From NCBI GenBank assembly GCA_029863625.1, contig JAOTUY010000014.1:1-54066 (forward strand): DNA of 54,066 nucleotides, in the 5' to 3' direction. The notes under the pieces are model-generated. The model had not been told where the DNA came from. It saw nothing but the letters and a program-made list of their open reading frames with translations, and did no database searches. This stretch comes from Acidimicrobiia bacterium. GTDB taxonomy: Bacteria; Actinomycetota; Acidimicrobiia; Spongiisociales; UBA4744. A program made the translations under genes and the position numbers. Shown here piece after piece: positions 1 through 7,478 of this stretch; the first letter of the stretch is position 1, and every line of letters begins with the position of its first letter.

Positions 1-349
1 TCCCCAAGCCTCGAAACCACCCTCCAAGGATCATCGCGAAAGCCCAAGTGGATTACAGGCATATGTGGCAATCCCGGACACATCCCAGATATTGGGCTAC
101 CACGTTCCGTGGCGAAACCTCCGACGCCGGCGGAGCGGGCGGGGTGCGGGGGTTACGGTGCCGGTTCTTCGTGTGTCTTTCGGGTCACGCCGCCCGGGTT
201 TCCACCTCGAATCGGAATGGGGCGTCTACCCCTGGCAACGTTGGCCCCGGCCGAGTTTCCGGTTCCTGAAGTCTTCTGAGAACTGGTGAAACCAATGGTG
301 ATCCACCGAGGTCTAAGCCTCACAAGGAACTACCCCCGGGGAGGGAACC
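1..349. other. Leader region, no gene recognised
   Basis: All three forward frames are open for much of this stretch, as happens by chance in GC-rich DNA, and none gives a recognisable protein. Frame 1 is open from base 1 to about 279, so the 3' end of an upstream gene cannot be excluded. A purine-rich ribosome-binding site (GGGGAGGGA at about 338-346) precedes the next gene. I found no tRNA and could not match a riboswitch fold. Confidence 0.4.
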
Positions 350-1000
350 ATGAATTTCTGGGATCAGTTTGTGGAAGGTTTGAGCGACATCGGGCGTGGC
401 ATCGCCGACTTTGCTCCGCGATTCTTCGGCGCACTACTCATCCTGCTGGTGGGATGGTGGATTGCCAAGTTCATTCGCAACATAATCCAAAAGCTCCTCG
501 ATCGGCCTGCGGTCACCAAAGTGATCGACCGTTCGGGCATCGGACCCGCGTTGCGTAACGCCGGATACACAGGGGCGTCGATCGTAGCCAACATCATCTA
601 CGCCATTCTGTTGCTCTCGGTATTCCTTCTGGCCGCGCAGGCGCTCCAGGTGCCGGAATTGGTTGACCTGCTGTCCGGGTTGATCGCTTACCTGCCGCTG
701 GTGATCGTGGCAATCGTGATCCTGGTGATCGCGGCCGCTATCGGGAACTTCCTCGGCGATCTGGTGCAGCCCTGGGCCACCAGCCGCAACGCTCCGTGGG
801 TGGCTGTGGTCGCCCGTTACGCCGTGATCATCTTCGGTGCGCTGACGGCGCTGGAGATCCTTGGTATCGGCCAGGTCAGCACCCGCATCTTCGAGTTCAC
901 CTTCGGCGCCTTTGCGGTTGCCTTCGCGGTGGCGTTCGGAGTGGGCGGCATCGAGACGGCCCGCAAATGGTGGGGCAAGTACCTGACGCCCCGCGGCTAA
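350..1000 (+). CDS. Small membrane protein related to mechanosensitive ion channels
   Basis: The 216-residue product has an amphipathic N-terminus (about 1-20), then about four hydrophobic segments: about 22-42, 80-100, 115-140 and 155-205, the last including the Ala/Phe/Gly-rich run FGAFAVAFAVAFGVGG. Two related segments, each a membrane helix followed by a polar stretch with Lys/Arg/Asn, resemble the conserved TM-helix repeat found in MscS-like proteins. The soluble C-terminal beta domain of full MscS channels is missing, so osmotic gating is only inferred from family resemblance. The start follows a strong GGGAGGG site. It is a single gene, closed by a 12-bp-stem hairpin 19 bases after the stop. 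Confidence 0.65.
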   Translation: MNFWDQFVEGLSDIGRGIADFAPRFFGALLILLVGWWIAKFIRNIIQKLLDRPAVTKVIDRSGIGPALRNAGYTGASIVANIIYAILLLSVFLLAAQALQVPELVDLLSGLIAYLPLVIVAIVILVIAAAIGNFLGDLVQPWATSRNAPWVAVVARYAVIIFGALTALEILGIGQVSTRIFEFTFGAFAVAFAVAFGVGGIETARKWWGKYLTPRG

Positions 1001-1018
1001 CAACCGCCAATCTACGAC

Positions 1019-1050
1019 GCGATGGGGCGGGCTCCGGTCCGCCCCATCGC
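1019..1050 (+). terminator. Strong hairpin after the channel-like gene
   Basis: A perfect 12-bp stem (GCGATGGGGCGG at 1019-1030 pairs with 1039-1050) encloses an 8-base loop. It starts 19 bases after the stop codon. No clear T-run follows, so it may act as a Rho-assisted terminator or protect the 3' end. Confidence 0.65.
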
Positions 1051-1090
1051 AGTTCCCAATGGAGCCCCCCAGTTGTCGGGTCGCGCGACA

Positions 1091-1231
1091 GAGGGAAGGT
1101 TCGCAGTGCTTTGCTGTCCGAGCGCAGCGAGGACTGAGGGGGCAGCCGGCTCTCCCTCCTGGACCTTCATTGCCCCCTCCGACTCGGCTCTTCCGAACCG
1201 ACTCACCTCTCCCGGCTCGCGCCGAGGGAGG
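1091..1231. repeat. REP-like inverted doublet, copy 1
   Basis: Two copies of a ~57-60-bp element lie in inverted orientation. One reads forward and ends in the core ACTGAGGGGGCA near 1144. The other reads in reverse from TGCCCCCTCCGACTCGGC at 1170 to CGAGGGAGG at 1231. About 26 bases separate them. The same element occurs as a doublet at 4626-4764 and as two single direct copies inside the gene at 53584. The remaining bases to 1310 hold only a heptad array. Confidence 0.75.
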
Positions 1232-1260
1232 CCACCCCAAACCGTTGCTCCCAAACAGCG

Positions 1261-1309
1261 TGAAGAGTGAAACCCTGAAACGTGAATTCGAAACATGAGA
1301 CCTGAAACC
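1261..1309. repeat. Degenerate heptad repeat (TGAAACC type)
   Basis: About seven units of TGAAACC with 6-8-bp spacing (TGAAGAG, TGAAACCC, TGAAACG, TGAATT, CGAAACA, TGAGACC, TGAAACC) run up to the stop codon of the minus-strand MFS gene. It belongs to the window-wide class of 7-bp intergenic arrays. Confidence 0.7.
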
Positions 1310-1310
1310 C

Positions 1311-2993
1311 TTATCCGTGCCCTCGACCCCGGCGTGCGCGTCCGATCCCGGCCAGACGACCCGCCACCATGGCGTCGGCAGTGGTGGCCGATGACGTATG
1401 GGATGCCACAGCAGCGGCGAGCTCCTCGCCATCCAACACCAGCAACGTCGTGTTGGCGGTCGATCGCACGGTCGCCGTTCGGGGAAGATGGCGAAGGGGG
1501 GCAATCTCGCCGAACACGTCGTTGGGTCCGAGATCCGCAATAGGGAGCCCGTCGACCTCCACCGCAGCAGCGCCCTGCTCGATCAAGTAGACCTGGTCCC
1601 CCTCGCCATCCTGGTGAATGACCACCGTCCCGGACTCGATCTCGACTCTCTCGGCCCTTCGGGCGAGGTGCTCCAGAGTGGGCACGGGAAGGAGCCCGAA
1701 GATCGTGTTGCTGCGGAGCAGATCGAAGCGGGCATCCGGCACCTCGACCGATCCGTCGATAGACCTCAGCCGGGCTCTGGCGAGGATGGCTACCAGCACG
1801 AGAGCGGCGCCGGAGCCGATGACCCCGGTCTCGATGCTCGTTGCCGAGACCAACCAACCGGCCAGTAATGCCCCGATCCCGAGTGACCCCCAGTAGAGGC
1901 CCTCGTAGATTCCGAGCACCCGCCCCAGGTGACCCTCACCGACCGTCCTTTGCAGGAGGGTCTGCGCGGCGATGTCGATCTGCCCTCCGGCAATGCCGAC
2001 CAGTAGGAACCCGGCCAGAACGGCGGCGAGGACCGGCCAGAGCCCAGCGAGCAGAAGACCGAGTCCCATCAAAAGGAGACCGATACCCAGGTAGCGGGCA
2101 AACGGATTCCCCCGCGAGAAGGTGGTCATGGCGATGGCGCCGATCACACCTCCGGCCCCGTTGACCGCCCCGAGGAAACCCGCCCCGGAGTCACCGAGAC
2201 CGAGCAGATCGATGGCGACCACGACCGTGAACACATCGATGGCGCCGAGCAGGAGAGCCTCGATCGTCCAGAGACCCACCACCAGCGAAGGGCCTCGACT
2301 GGCGCGCAACGCCTTCCAGCCGTCGAGCAAGTCGACCTTCACTCGATGCCTTGCGGTCCGGGCCGTGATTCGGTCGGTGGAGATCGTGGCGGCCAGCACA
2401 GCTCCTACCACGAAGACCCCGCTTCCGATCACGAACACGGCCGCTGTGTCCAATGTTACGAACACCACGGCCGCCCCCAGCGGTCCGACCAAGAAGCCTC
2501 CATTTTCGACAATCGAGGAGACGGCGTTGGAGGCGGCCAGTTCTTCACGGGATCGACTCAGCTCCGGGAGTAGAGCGGTATGGGCGGGCCAGAACGAGGT
2601 AGCCGTGGCCGCGTCGAGCGCGGCGAGGAGATAGACGACCCCGATCGGGCTGCCCGCTCCGACCGCCACGAACAACCCGGCACTGGCCAGCGCCCGTCCC
2701 GCCAAACTGGCCGTCACCATGTGCTGACGAGGCAGGCGATCGGTCAGAACCGCCAGCAATGGACCGGCCGCCATGGCCGGGAGCGTCCGGATCAACGCCA
2801 TCAACCCCACCGCCGCGGCGCCACCGCGATCGAAAGCGAGGACGCCGAGGGCGATCACGAAGGCGTACTCGGCCACGTTGAAAGCCGCCCAGGCGATCTC
2901 GAGGCGGCGGAGATTCCGGTTGACAAGCACCGTGGTGACGGCCCGGAAACGCTCGGTCAGGTGCGTGAGGAGCAGAGAAACCCGACGCTTCAT
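1311..2993 (-). CDS. MFS permease fused to a cyclic-nucleotide-binding domain
   Basis: The product has about 560 residues. Residues ~15-410 form a twelve-segment MFS-type permease of the kind found among macrolide or multidrug exporters. A cytoplasmic C-terminal domain (~430-550) has the CAP_ED/cNMP pattern: a beta-roll stretch (GTVVIHQDGEGDQVYLI), then FGEIAPLRHLPRTATVR, matching the phosphate-binding cassette FGE...R(T/S)A. The family pattern suggests that cyclic-nucleotide binding controls transport; substrate and ligand cannot be read. I chose ATG 2993 (MKRRVSLLL). A TTG at 3020 would add nine residues, and neither start has a good ribosome-binding site. The gene stands alone, with a heptad array at its 3' end. 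Confidence 0.8.
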   Translation of the reverse strand: MKRRVSLLLTHLTERFRAVTTVLVNRNLRRLEIAWAAFNVAEYAFVIALGVLAFDRGGAAAVGLMALIRTLPAMAAGPLLAVLTDRLPRQHMVTASLAGRALASAGLFVAVGAGSPIGVVYLLAALDAATATSFWPAHTALLPELSRSREELAASNAVSSIVENGGFLVGPLGAAVVFVTLDTAAVFVIGSGVFVVGAVLAATISTDRITARTARHRVKVDLLDGWKALRASRGPSLVVGLWTIEALLLGAIDVFTVVVAIDLLGLGDSGAGFLGAVNGAGGVIGAIAMTTFSRGNPFARYLGIGLLLMGLGLLLAGLWPVLAAVLAGFLLVGIAGGQIDIAAQTLLQRTVGEGHLGRVLGIYEGLYWGSLGIGALLAGWLVSATSIETGVIGSGAALVLVAILARARLRSIDGSVEVPDARFDLLRSNTIFGLLPVPTLEHLARRAERVEIESGTVVIHQDGEGDQVYLIEQGAAAVEVDGLPIADLGPNDVFGEIAPLRHLPRTATVRSTANTTLLVLDGEELAAAVASHTSSATTADAMVAGRLAGIGRARRGRGHG

Positions 2994-3103
2994 GACATAG
3001 CCGGCGAAGACATATGACAAGGGAAGCTAGCTGAGGGGCGAGCGCCGGGAACGCGATCCGGTCGGTCCCGCGTGGGACCAACCGGATCTTGGTTTACTGC
3101 TTG

Positions 3104-3415
3104 TTACGCCACCAGCGTCCGCGAAGGGCTGCCGGTGATGGCGCTCAGCTCGTCGAGCACGTCGTAGTGACGGATCTCGAAGCCGTGGAAGGCCGGATTG
3201 GCCGTGAGGCCGGCGACCATCTCCGAGCCCAGGTACGCCTCAGCCGCGCTACGTGTTGTGAAGATGTGGAAGCCGCCTACGGTCTCGCCGTCGCGGATCC
3301 ACGTTTTGGCCACCAAGCCGTCTACGTCGCACAGGGCGTGGGCGTAATCGGTGAATGGTCCTCGAAGGTCGTCCAGTGTGGCCGACGACCTGAAGGTGAT
3401 GAGTACCGCATGCAT
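3104..3415 (-). CDS. YdhR-like putative monooxygenase (dimeric alpha-beta barrel)
   Basis: From ATG 3415 the product has about 103 residues. It is MHAVLITFRSSATLDDLRG..., with later motifs LVAKTWIRDGETVGGFHIF and TTRSAAEAYLGSEMVAGL, which resemble the YdhR/antibiotic-biosynthesis-monooxygenase ferredoxin-like fold. Such proteins are small dimers that bind or oxidise aromatic substrates; here only the fold is supported. The start follows AGGAGAAATC on the minus strand. A frame extending to 3487 is rejected because this site is so good. It is divergent from the regulator at 3517, about 100 bases away, so the two may share a control region. Confidence 0.65.
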   Translation of the reverse strand: MHAVLITFRSSATLDDLRGPFTDYAHALCDVDGLVAKTWIRDGETVGGFHIFTTRSAAEAYLGSEMVAGLTANPAFHGFEIRHYDVLDELSAITGSPSRTLVA

Positions 3416-3516
3416 GATTTCTCCTCTCTGTGCGGTCTGCTGCTTTTCTACCCGGGAGAGGTTGCGAAAAGGTTGCGGATCGGTCACAGCGTGATCAATC
3501 CGGATACCCTTGAGCG

Positions 3517-4551
3517 ATGGAGTTCTCGATCCTCGGACCGCTCGAGATACGGGACGACGGCCGTCCTGTACCCATTCCCGGCGCGAAAGAGCGGGCTTTG
3601 CTAGGTCTGCTGGTGGTCGAGGCGGGCACGGTGGTCTCGACGGACCGGATGGTCTACGAACTGTGGGGCGACGATGCGCCGGTAACCGCCCTCCGGACGC
3701 TGCGGAGCCATGTGTCCCGGCTCCGACGGGTGCTTCCCTGCCCTGAGCAGCTGATCACCCGGCGGCCGGGCTACACCCTCGAGGTCGCCGCGAACTCGAT
3801 CGACGCGGCCGTGTTTGAGAGGCTGGCCGACCGAGCCCGCCGGGACCTCGACCGCGACACCCACTCGGCTGCAGACAGCGCCGCTGCCGCGCTCGGTTTG
3901 TGGAGGGGGAGGGCCCTGGACGATCTGTTGGGGTTCGAGTTTGCCGAACGGGAGGCACGACGTCTCGAAGAGAGACGGGTCTCAGCAACGGAGCTCCGGT
4001 TGGACGCCGATCTGCGCCTCGGGCGGCACGATCACGTGCTTCCGGAGCTGAGAGCCCTCGTCGTCGACCATCCGTTCTATGAACGCTTCCTGGGGGTATG
4101 TGCGGTCCTCGCCGGTGAGCCGGAGGCGGGTTCACTGCTCGAGGATGCCCGGGAGCGCCTGCGTCTGATCGGCGACGACAACTGTCTCATCACCGCGGTG
4201 GGTTGGCTCGGCGTGGTGAGGGAACGAAACGGCCGGAGCGACGCTGCTGCGTGCTACGCGGAAGCTGCCAGGGTGTCCCGCAAGATCCACCACAAACCAG
4301 GCTTGGCCATGAGCTTCGACCGGATCGCCCGGCTTGCCTACCGGTCGGGCCGGACCTCTTCAGCAGTCCGCCTGGCCGGAGCCGTCCACTCGGCCGTTGA
4401 GGGGATCTCGCTGGCTCCCTACTACCTGGCTGAGCACCGAGCGCTGATCGAGGAGATCGGGGAGGGTGAGTTGCCGACGGGTGGGGAAGACCTCGAAGAG
4501 TTGGTGCCGTACGCTCTCGAAGTAGCAGCCGAGCTGACAGGACAGGGTTGA
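3517..4551 (+). CDS. Shortened SARP/AfsR-type transcriptional regulator with BTAD domain
   Basis: Residues 1-90 are an OmpR-like winged-helix DNA-binding domain of the AfsR/DnrI/RedD class (MEFSILGPLEIRDDG, KERALLGLLVVEAG, LRSHVSRLRRVL, RRPGYTLEV). Residues ~95-190 begin a bacterial transcriptional activation domain (DAAVFERLADRARRD, LGLWRGRALDDLLGFEFAE, VVDHPFYERF). After residue ~191 the usual BTAD ending (a WGQLMLALYRSG-like helix) is missing, and the sequence passes straight into a TPR-like tail typical of the far C-terminus of 900-1000-residue AfsR/LuxR-ATPase regulators (AVGWLGVVRERNGRSDAAAC). The gene therefore looks like an in-frame deletion that joined the two ends. It could still bind DNA; activity is uncertain. 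Confidence 0.75.
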   Translation: MEFSILGPLEIRDDGRPVPIPGAKERALLGLLVVEAGTVVSTDRMVYELWGDDAPVTALRTLRSHVSRLRRVLPCPEQLITRRPGYTLEVAANSIDAAVFERLADRARRDLDRDTHSAADSAAAALGLWRGRALDDLLGFEFAEREARRLEERRVSATELRLDADLRLGRHDHVLPELRALVVDHPFYERFLGVCAVLAGEPEAGSLLEDARERLRLIGDDNCLITAVGWLGVVRERNGRSDAAACYAEAARVSRKIHHKPGLAMSFDRIARLAYRSGRTSSAVRLAGAVHSAVEGISLAPYYLAEHRALIEEIGEGELPTGGEDLEELVPYALEVAAELTGQG

Positions 4552-4625
4552 CCATCCCCTTCGCTTTGCCCGGGTGCATTCCCCCTTCCCGAATCTCGTG
4601 GGTTGAGGCCGACGGGTTTGGAGGG

Positions 4626-4764
4626 CCTCCCTCACCGAAGGTGGGGAGGTGACTCGGTTGGGAAGAGCCGAGCCGGAGGGGGCATCAGGCGTCAGGACCC
4701 GGGCCCGGGTGCCCCCTCAGTCCTCGGTTCGCTCGGACGACTTCCCTGCTTCACATCGAGGGAG
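4626..4764. repeat. REP-like inverted doublet, copy 2
   Basis: The left unit (4626-4684) runs from CCTCCCTCACC to GGAGGGGGCA. The inverted right unit (4710-4764) runs from TGCCCCCTCAGTCCTCGG to CGAGGGAG. Between them is a perfect 14-bp palindrome ACCCGGGCCCGGGT at 4697-4710. The element fills most of the 289-base gap between the SARP gene and the convergent glyoxalase-like gene, where it could form a cruciform or terminate both transcripts. No other signal is visible in the gap. Confidence 0.8.
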
Positions 4765-4840
4765 CCCCAGGGGGGCGGCCAGGTGGGGGTCGCCCAATCG
4801 CGCAACCCGTCACCTTCCAGGCGGAAGTAATGCCTCGCCC

Positions 4841-5458
4841 CTATAGAACGATCTCCCCGTCGGCGGTACCGATCCCGAGCCGGCGAATCCCTTTGTGTCC
4901 AGGAACGACGCGAAGGTCGAGGTCGTGGGGCTCCAGCCAGGCAGCCAGTTGTTGCGGGTCGCCGCCCAATTCCACCCAGGTGACGCCCGAAGGCTCGATG
5001 CGATGATCGGCACGGGCCAGGCCGGGATGGTATTGCGCAGGCACATCCCACTGGATGAAGAACGGAAGGCCTTCGGACAGGGCGATTTGCATCCCGACCA
5101 GCCGCCAGCTCAACTCGGTGCCATCGGGCCGCTGCCGTGACATCCCCTCCGGTTCCTGCCCGAGCCTCCGGGCTACTGCTTCGATGTCGTCGGTGCGGAG
5201 ACACAACGCAGCCAACCGGTCTCCCCTCGTCACCTGATCGGCAACCCAGCGTCCGAGGGGACTGCCCGGGGCTTCGTCGGGATCAACCACTGCCATGAGC
5301 TCCAGGTAGCTGTGGCCGAGCGGCACGATTCGGTTGCCGGTGCCGTGGCCTCGATGACGGCCACCCGGGACCGAACCAAGGCCATGAGAGTCAGACAGCC
5401 GGTCGGCGGCCGCGTTGAGATCCCGAACGGTCATGATGACGTGATCGATCCGCAGCAC
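4841..5458 (-). CDS. Glyoxalase-like (VOC superfamily) protein
   Basis: The 205-residue product opens MLRIDHVIMTVRDLNAAADR, the first beta-alpha unit of a vicinal-oxygen-chelate fold. It has a candidate metal-site region GTGNRIVPLGHSYLELMAVVD and a second half beginning near GVTWVELGGDPQQLAAW. This matches the Glyoxalase_3-like single-chain proteins, which bind small carbonyl compounds; no substrate can be assigned. The start is GTG at 5456-5458. The gene is divergent from narK, with about 305 bases between them that hold the nar promoter. Confidence 0.7.
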   Translation of the reverse strand: MLRIDHVIMTVRDLNAAADRLSDSHGLGSVPGGRHRGHGTGNRIVPLGHSYLELMAVVDPDEAPGSPLGRWVADQVTRGDRLAALCLRTDDIEAVARRLGQEPEGMSRQRPDGTELSWRLVGMQIALSEGLPFFIQWDVPAQYHPGLARADHRIEPSGVTWVELGGDPQQLAAWLEPHDLDLRVVPGHKGIRRLGIGTADGEIVL

Positions 5459-5623
5459 GACCCGATCCTATTGGAGAGATGGGTGGCCACACAGGTGAGG
5501 GGCCGCTCGACCGGTGCCGCCAGCCGTTGGCAGCCAGCCAACCCGCGGTTCGCTGAATAGAGATGACGATCGTCGGGCCTACAAAGGCCGCGCTCCCGGG
5601 CGAGAATCCGGCGATTTGCCATC

Positions 5624-5670
5624 TTGATCTCGCTAATTAATAGTTCTATACTCATCGAATATAGAACTAT
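5624..5670 (+). promoter_or_regulatory. Promoter and dyad operator of the nar operon
   Basis: A -35 box TTGATC (5624-5629), 17-bp spacer and -10 box TATACT (5647-5652) fit a sigma-70-type promoter. A perfect dyad overlaps it: ATAGTTCTATA at 5640-5650 and TATAGAACTAT at 5660-5670, with a 9-base spacer. The left arm covers the first bases of the -10 box, so a bound protein would block RNA polymerase. The second gene of the operon encodes an NsrR-like Rrf2 repressor, the obvious candidate ligand. The rest of the 5459-5763 gap shows only a GGAGGGGAG ribosome-binding site before narK. Confidence 0.7.
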
Positions 5671-5763
5671 GATCCGTTGGGCCGCCGGCGGGTCCTCTGC
5701 GGAGGGATTTCGGGCCCCGTCGGCACAGACCAGTAGACCTGGCTGCTCTGGAGGGGAGTCACC

Positions 5764-7074
5764 ATGTCCCTGCCCGCAACTCGCGGAACGCCGAACGAGG
5801 GTCTCACCGCCGCCACGCTCGGCTTCTTTTTCGGATTCGCCGCGGTGGCGCTATTCGGACCGACTGCCAAGGAATTCAAAGATCTGATGGGCCTCACGCC
5901 GGCCCAGGTGGGATTGCTGGTGGCGGCCCCGTCGCTCTCCGGGTCGCTCCTGCGTATCCCCTTCTCTGCCTGGGTCGACACGACCGGCGGACGCAAACCG
6001 TTTCTGGTTCTGCTCGGGACTTCGGTGGTGGGGATGGCCGGACTGGTAGCCATCATGTATACGGCCTATCCGGACAGCCTCACACCGGGCATGTATCCCA
6101 TCCTGCTGCTGCTCGGGGTGCTGAGCGGTTCGGGCATCGCGACGTTCTCGGTGGGGATCAGCCAGGTGTCGTACTGGTTCCCCCAATCGCGGCAAGGATG
6201 GGCGCTCGGCACCTACGCCGGGGCCGGCAACCTGGCTCCCGGCCTCTTCTCCTTCCTTCTGCCGCTGGTACTGGCCGGCGCCGGCCTTCCTATCGCCTAT
6301 GTGGCCTGGTTGGGCCTGCTGATGATCGGATTGTTCCTGTATTGGCGGATGGGGCAAAACGCGCCGTACTTCCAGCTTCGCGACCAGGGGCTGAGCGCAG
6401 ACCAGGCTCGGGCGGCGGCAGCTGATCTCGGTGAGGAGTTGTTTCCGGCCGGAACCGCCCTTCAGACCTTGGCGATTTCCGCCCGCAACAGGAAGACGTG
6501 GGCGCTGGTGGTGCTGTACTTCACCACCTTCGGCGGTTTCATCGCACTTACGGCGTGGCTTCCCACCTACTGGCGCGAGTTGCACGGCGTCTCGGCGTTT
6601 GCGGCCGGAGCTCTGACTGCCGTCTTCTCCCTCCTGGCCTCCGCCATCCGTATCGTTGGGGGCTCGATCGCCGATCGGATCGGCGGCGAAAGGACCGCCA
6701 TCGCTTCGCTGACATTGCTGCTGGTCGGGGCAGCCATCATGACGTTTTCGGATGGGCTGGTCGTTTCGGTGCTCGCCGAAATCGTTATGGCGGTCGGCAT
6801 GGGTGTCAACAACGCGGCGGTGTTCAAGCTGGTTCCCCAGGAAGTGCCAGAAGCCGTGGGCGGCGCCGCCGGTTGGGTGGGCGGCTTGGGGGCCTTTGGT
6901 GGTTTCGCCGTTCCTCCGCTGATGGGGGCGTTCGTGAGCGGCCAGCAACTATCAGGCTACGCGACCGGGTTCGTCGTGTTCGTCATCCTGGCGTTGCTGT
7001 CTCTGGTGGTGGCCTACCGACTGAGACGCCATGCTTCCCGCCCCGACACCATCCGCACCGAACCCGCATCATGA
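5764..7074 (+). CDS. narK: Nitrate/nitrite transporter (NarK family)
   Basis: The 436-residue MFS protein has twelve predicted membrane segments. Family-specific glycine motifs are present: GAGNLAPGLFSFLLPLVL in the fifth segment region and GMGVNNAAVFKLVPQEVPEA near residue ~345, the nitrate-porter signature with an Asn-rich helix. The first-loop sequence DTTGGRKPFL stands for the MFS motif DRxGRR. It imports nitrate and/or exports nitrite across the cytoplasmic membrane for the nitrate reductase encoded downstream. It is the first gene of the operon, after GGAGGGGAG, and its stop overlaps the next start (ATGA). Confidence 0.93.
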   Translation: MSLPATRGTPNEGLTAATLGFFFGFAAVALFGPTAKEFKDLMGLTPAQVGLLVAAPSLSGSLLRIPFSAWVDTTGGRKPFLVLLGTSVVGMAGLVAIMYTAYPDSLTPGMYPILLLLGVLSGSGIATFSVGISQVSYWFPQSRQGWALGTYAGAGNLAPGLFSFLLPLVLAGAGLPIAYVAWLGLLMIGLFLYWRMGQNAPYFQLRDQGLSADQARAAAADLGEELFPAGTALQTLAISARNRKTWALVVLYFTTFGGFIALTAWLPTYWRELHGVSAFAAGALTAVFSLLASAIRIVGGSIADRIGGERTAIASLTLLLVGAAIMTFSDGLVVSVLAEIVMAVGMGVNNAAVFKLVPQEVPEAVGGAAGWVGGLGAFGGFAVPPLMGAFVSGQQLSGYATGFVVFVILALLSLVVAYRLRRHASRPDTIRTEPAS

Positions 7075-7478
7075 GGCTCGAGATCACCCGCAAAGCGGAT
7101 CTGGCTATTCGGGCCATCCAAACCCTGAGGGACGGTGTCCGGCAGAAAGGAGCCGAGCTGGCCGAGGTGATCGGCACCACCCCCCAGTTCATCGCGCAGG
7201 TCATGAGGCCCCTTGTCGGACAGGGTTGGGTCACCTCAGAACCCGGCCCGACCGGCGGGTACACCCTTCGGAGCGGTCTCGGGGACATCTCTTTGCTGCA
7301 GTTGATCGAAGCGATGGAGGGGCCCACCGTTGACGACCGCTGCGTCCTGCGCGGTATTCCCTGCCCTCCCTTCGAGCCCTGTGCGCTGCACGACGCTTGG
7401 GCTCGGGCGCGTAATGCTCTGCTCGACGAATTGCAGGGGACCCCTTTATCGGAGTTGCAGAAAGGAGTCAACCAATGA
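7071..7478 (+). CDS. NsrR-like Rrf2-family iron-sulfur repressor
   Basis: The 135-residue product is MRLEITRKADLAIRA..., a winged-helix Rrf2 protein with the recognition region GTTPQFIAQVMRPLV and the wing GPTGGYTLR. Three cysteines, C91, C98 and C104 (CVLRGIPCPPFEPC), have the spacing of the cluster ligands of NsrR and IscR. Asp10 lies where NsrR uses an Asp as fourth ligand. NsrR proteins lose repression when NO attacks the 4Fe-4S cluster. Translation is coupled to narK on one side and to the cytochrome on the other by ATGA overlaps. Its likely target is the dyad at 5640-5670. NsrR rather than IscR or RsrR is inferred from context. Confidence 0.85.
   Translation: MRLEITRKADLAIRAIQTLRDGVRQKGAELAEVIGTTPQFIAQVMRPLVGQGWVTSEPGPTGGYTLRSGLGDISLLQLIEAMEGPTVDDRCVLRGIPCPPFEPCALHDAWARARNALLDELQGTPLSELQKGVNQ

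Noticed and set aside
100..349. Riboswitch in the leader of the channel-like gene
   Set aside because: Several short inverted pairs exist, but I could not match the conserved core of any known class.
3416..3487. 24-residue N-terminal extension of the YdhR-like protein
   Set aside because: A very good AGGAG site precedes the ATG at 3415, and the conserved fold starts there.
5615..5645. FNR/CRP-type site upstream of narK
   Set aside because: TTGAT is present near 5624, but the matching ATCAA half-site at the right distance is not; the TTGATC reads better as a -35 box.
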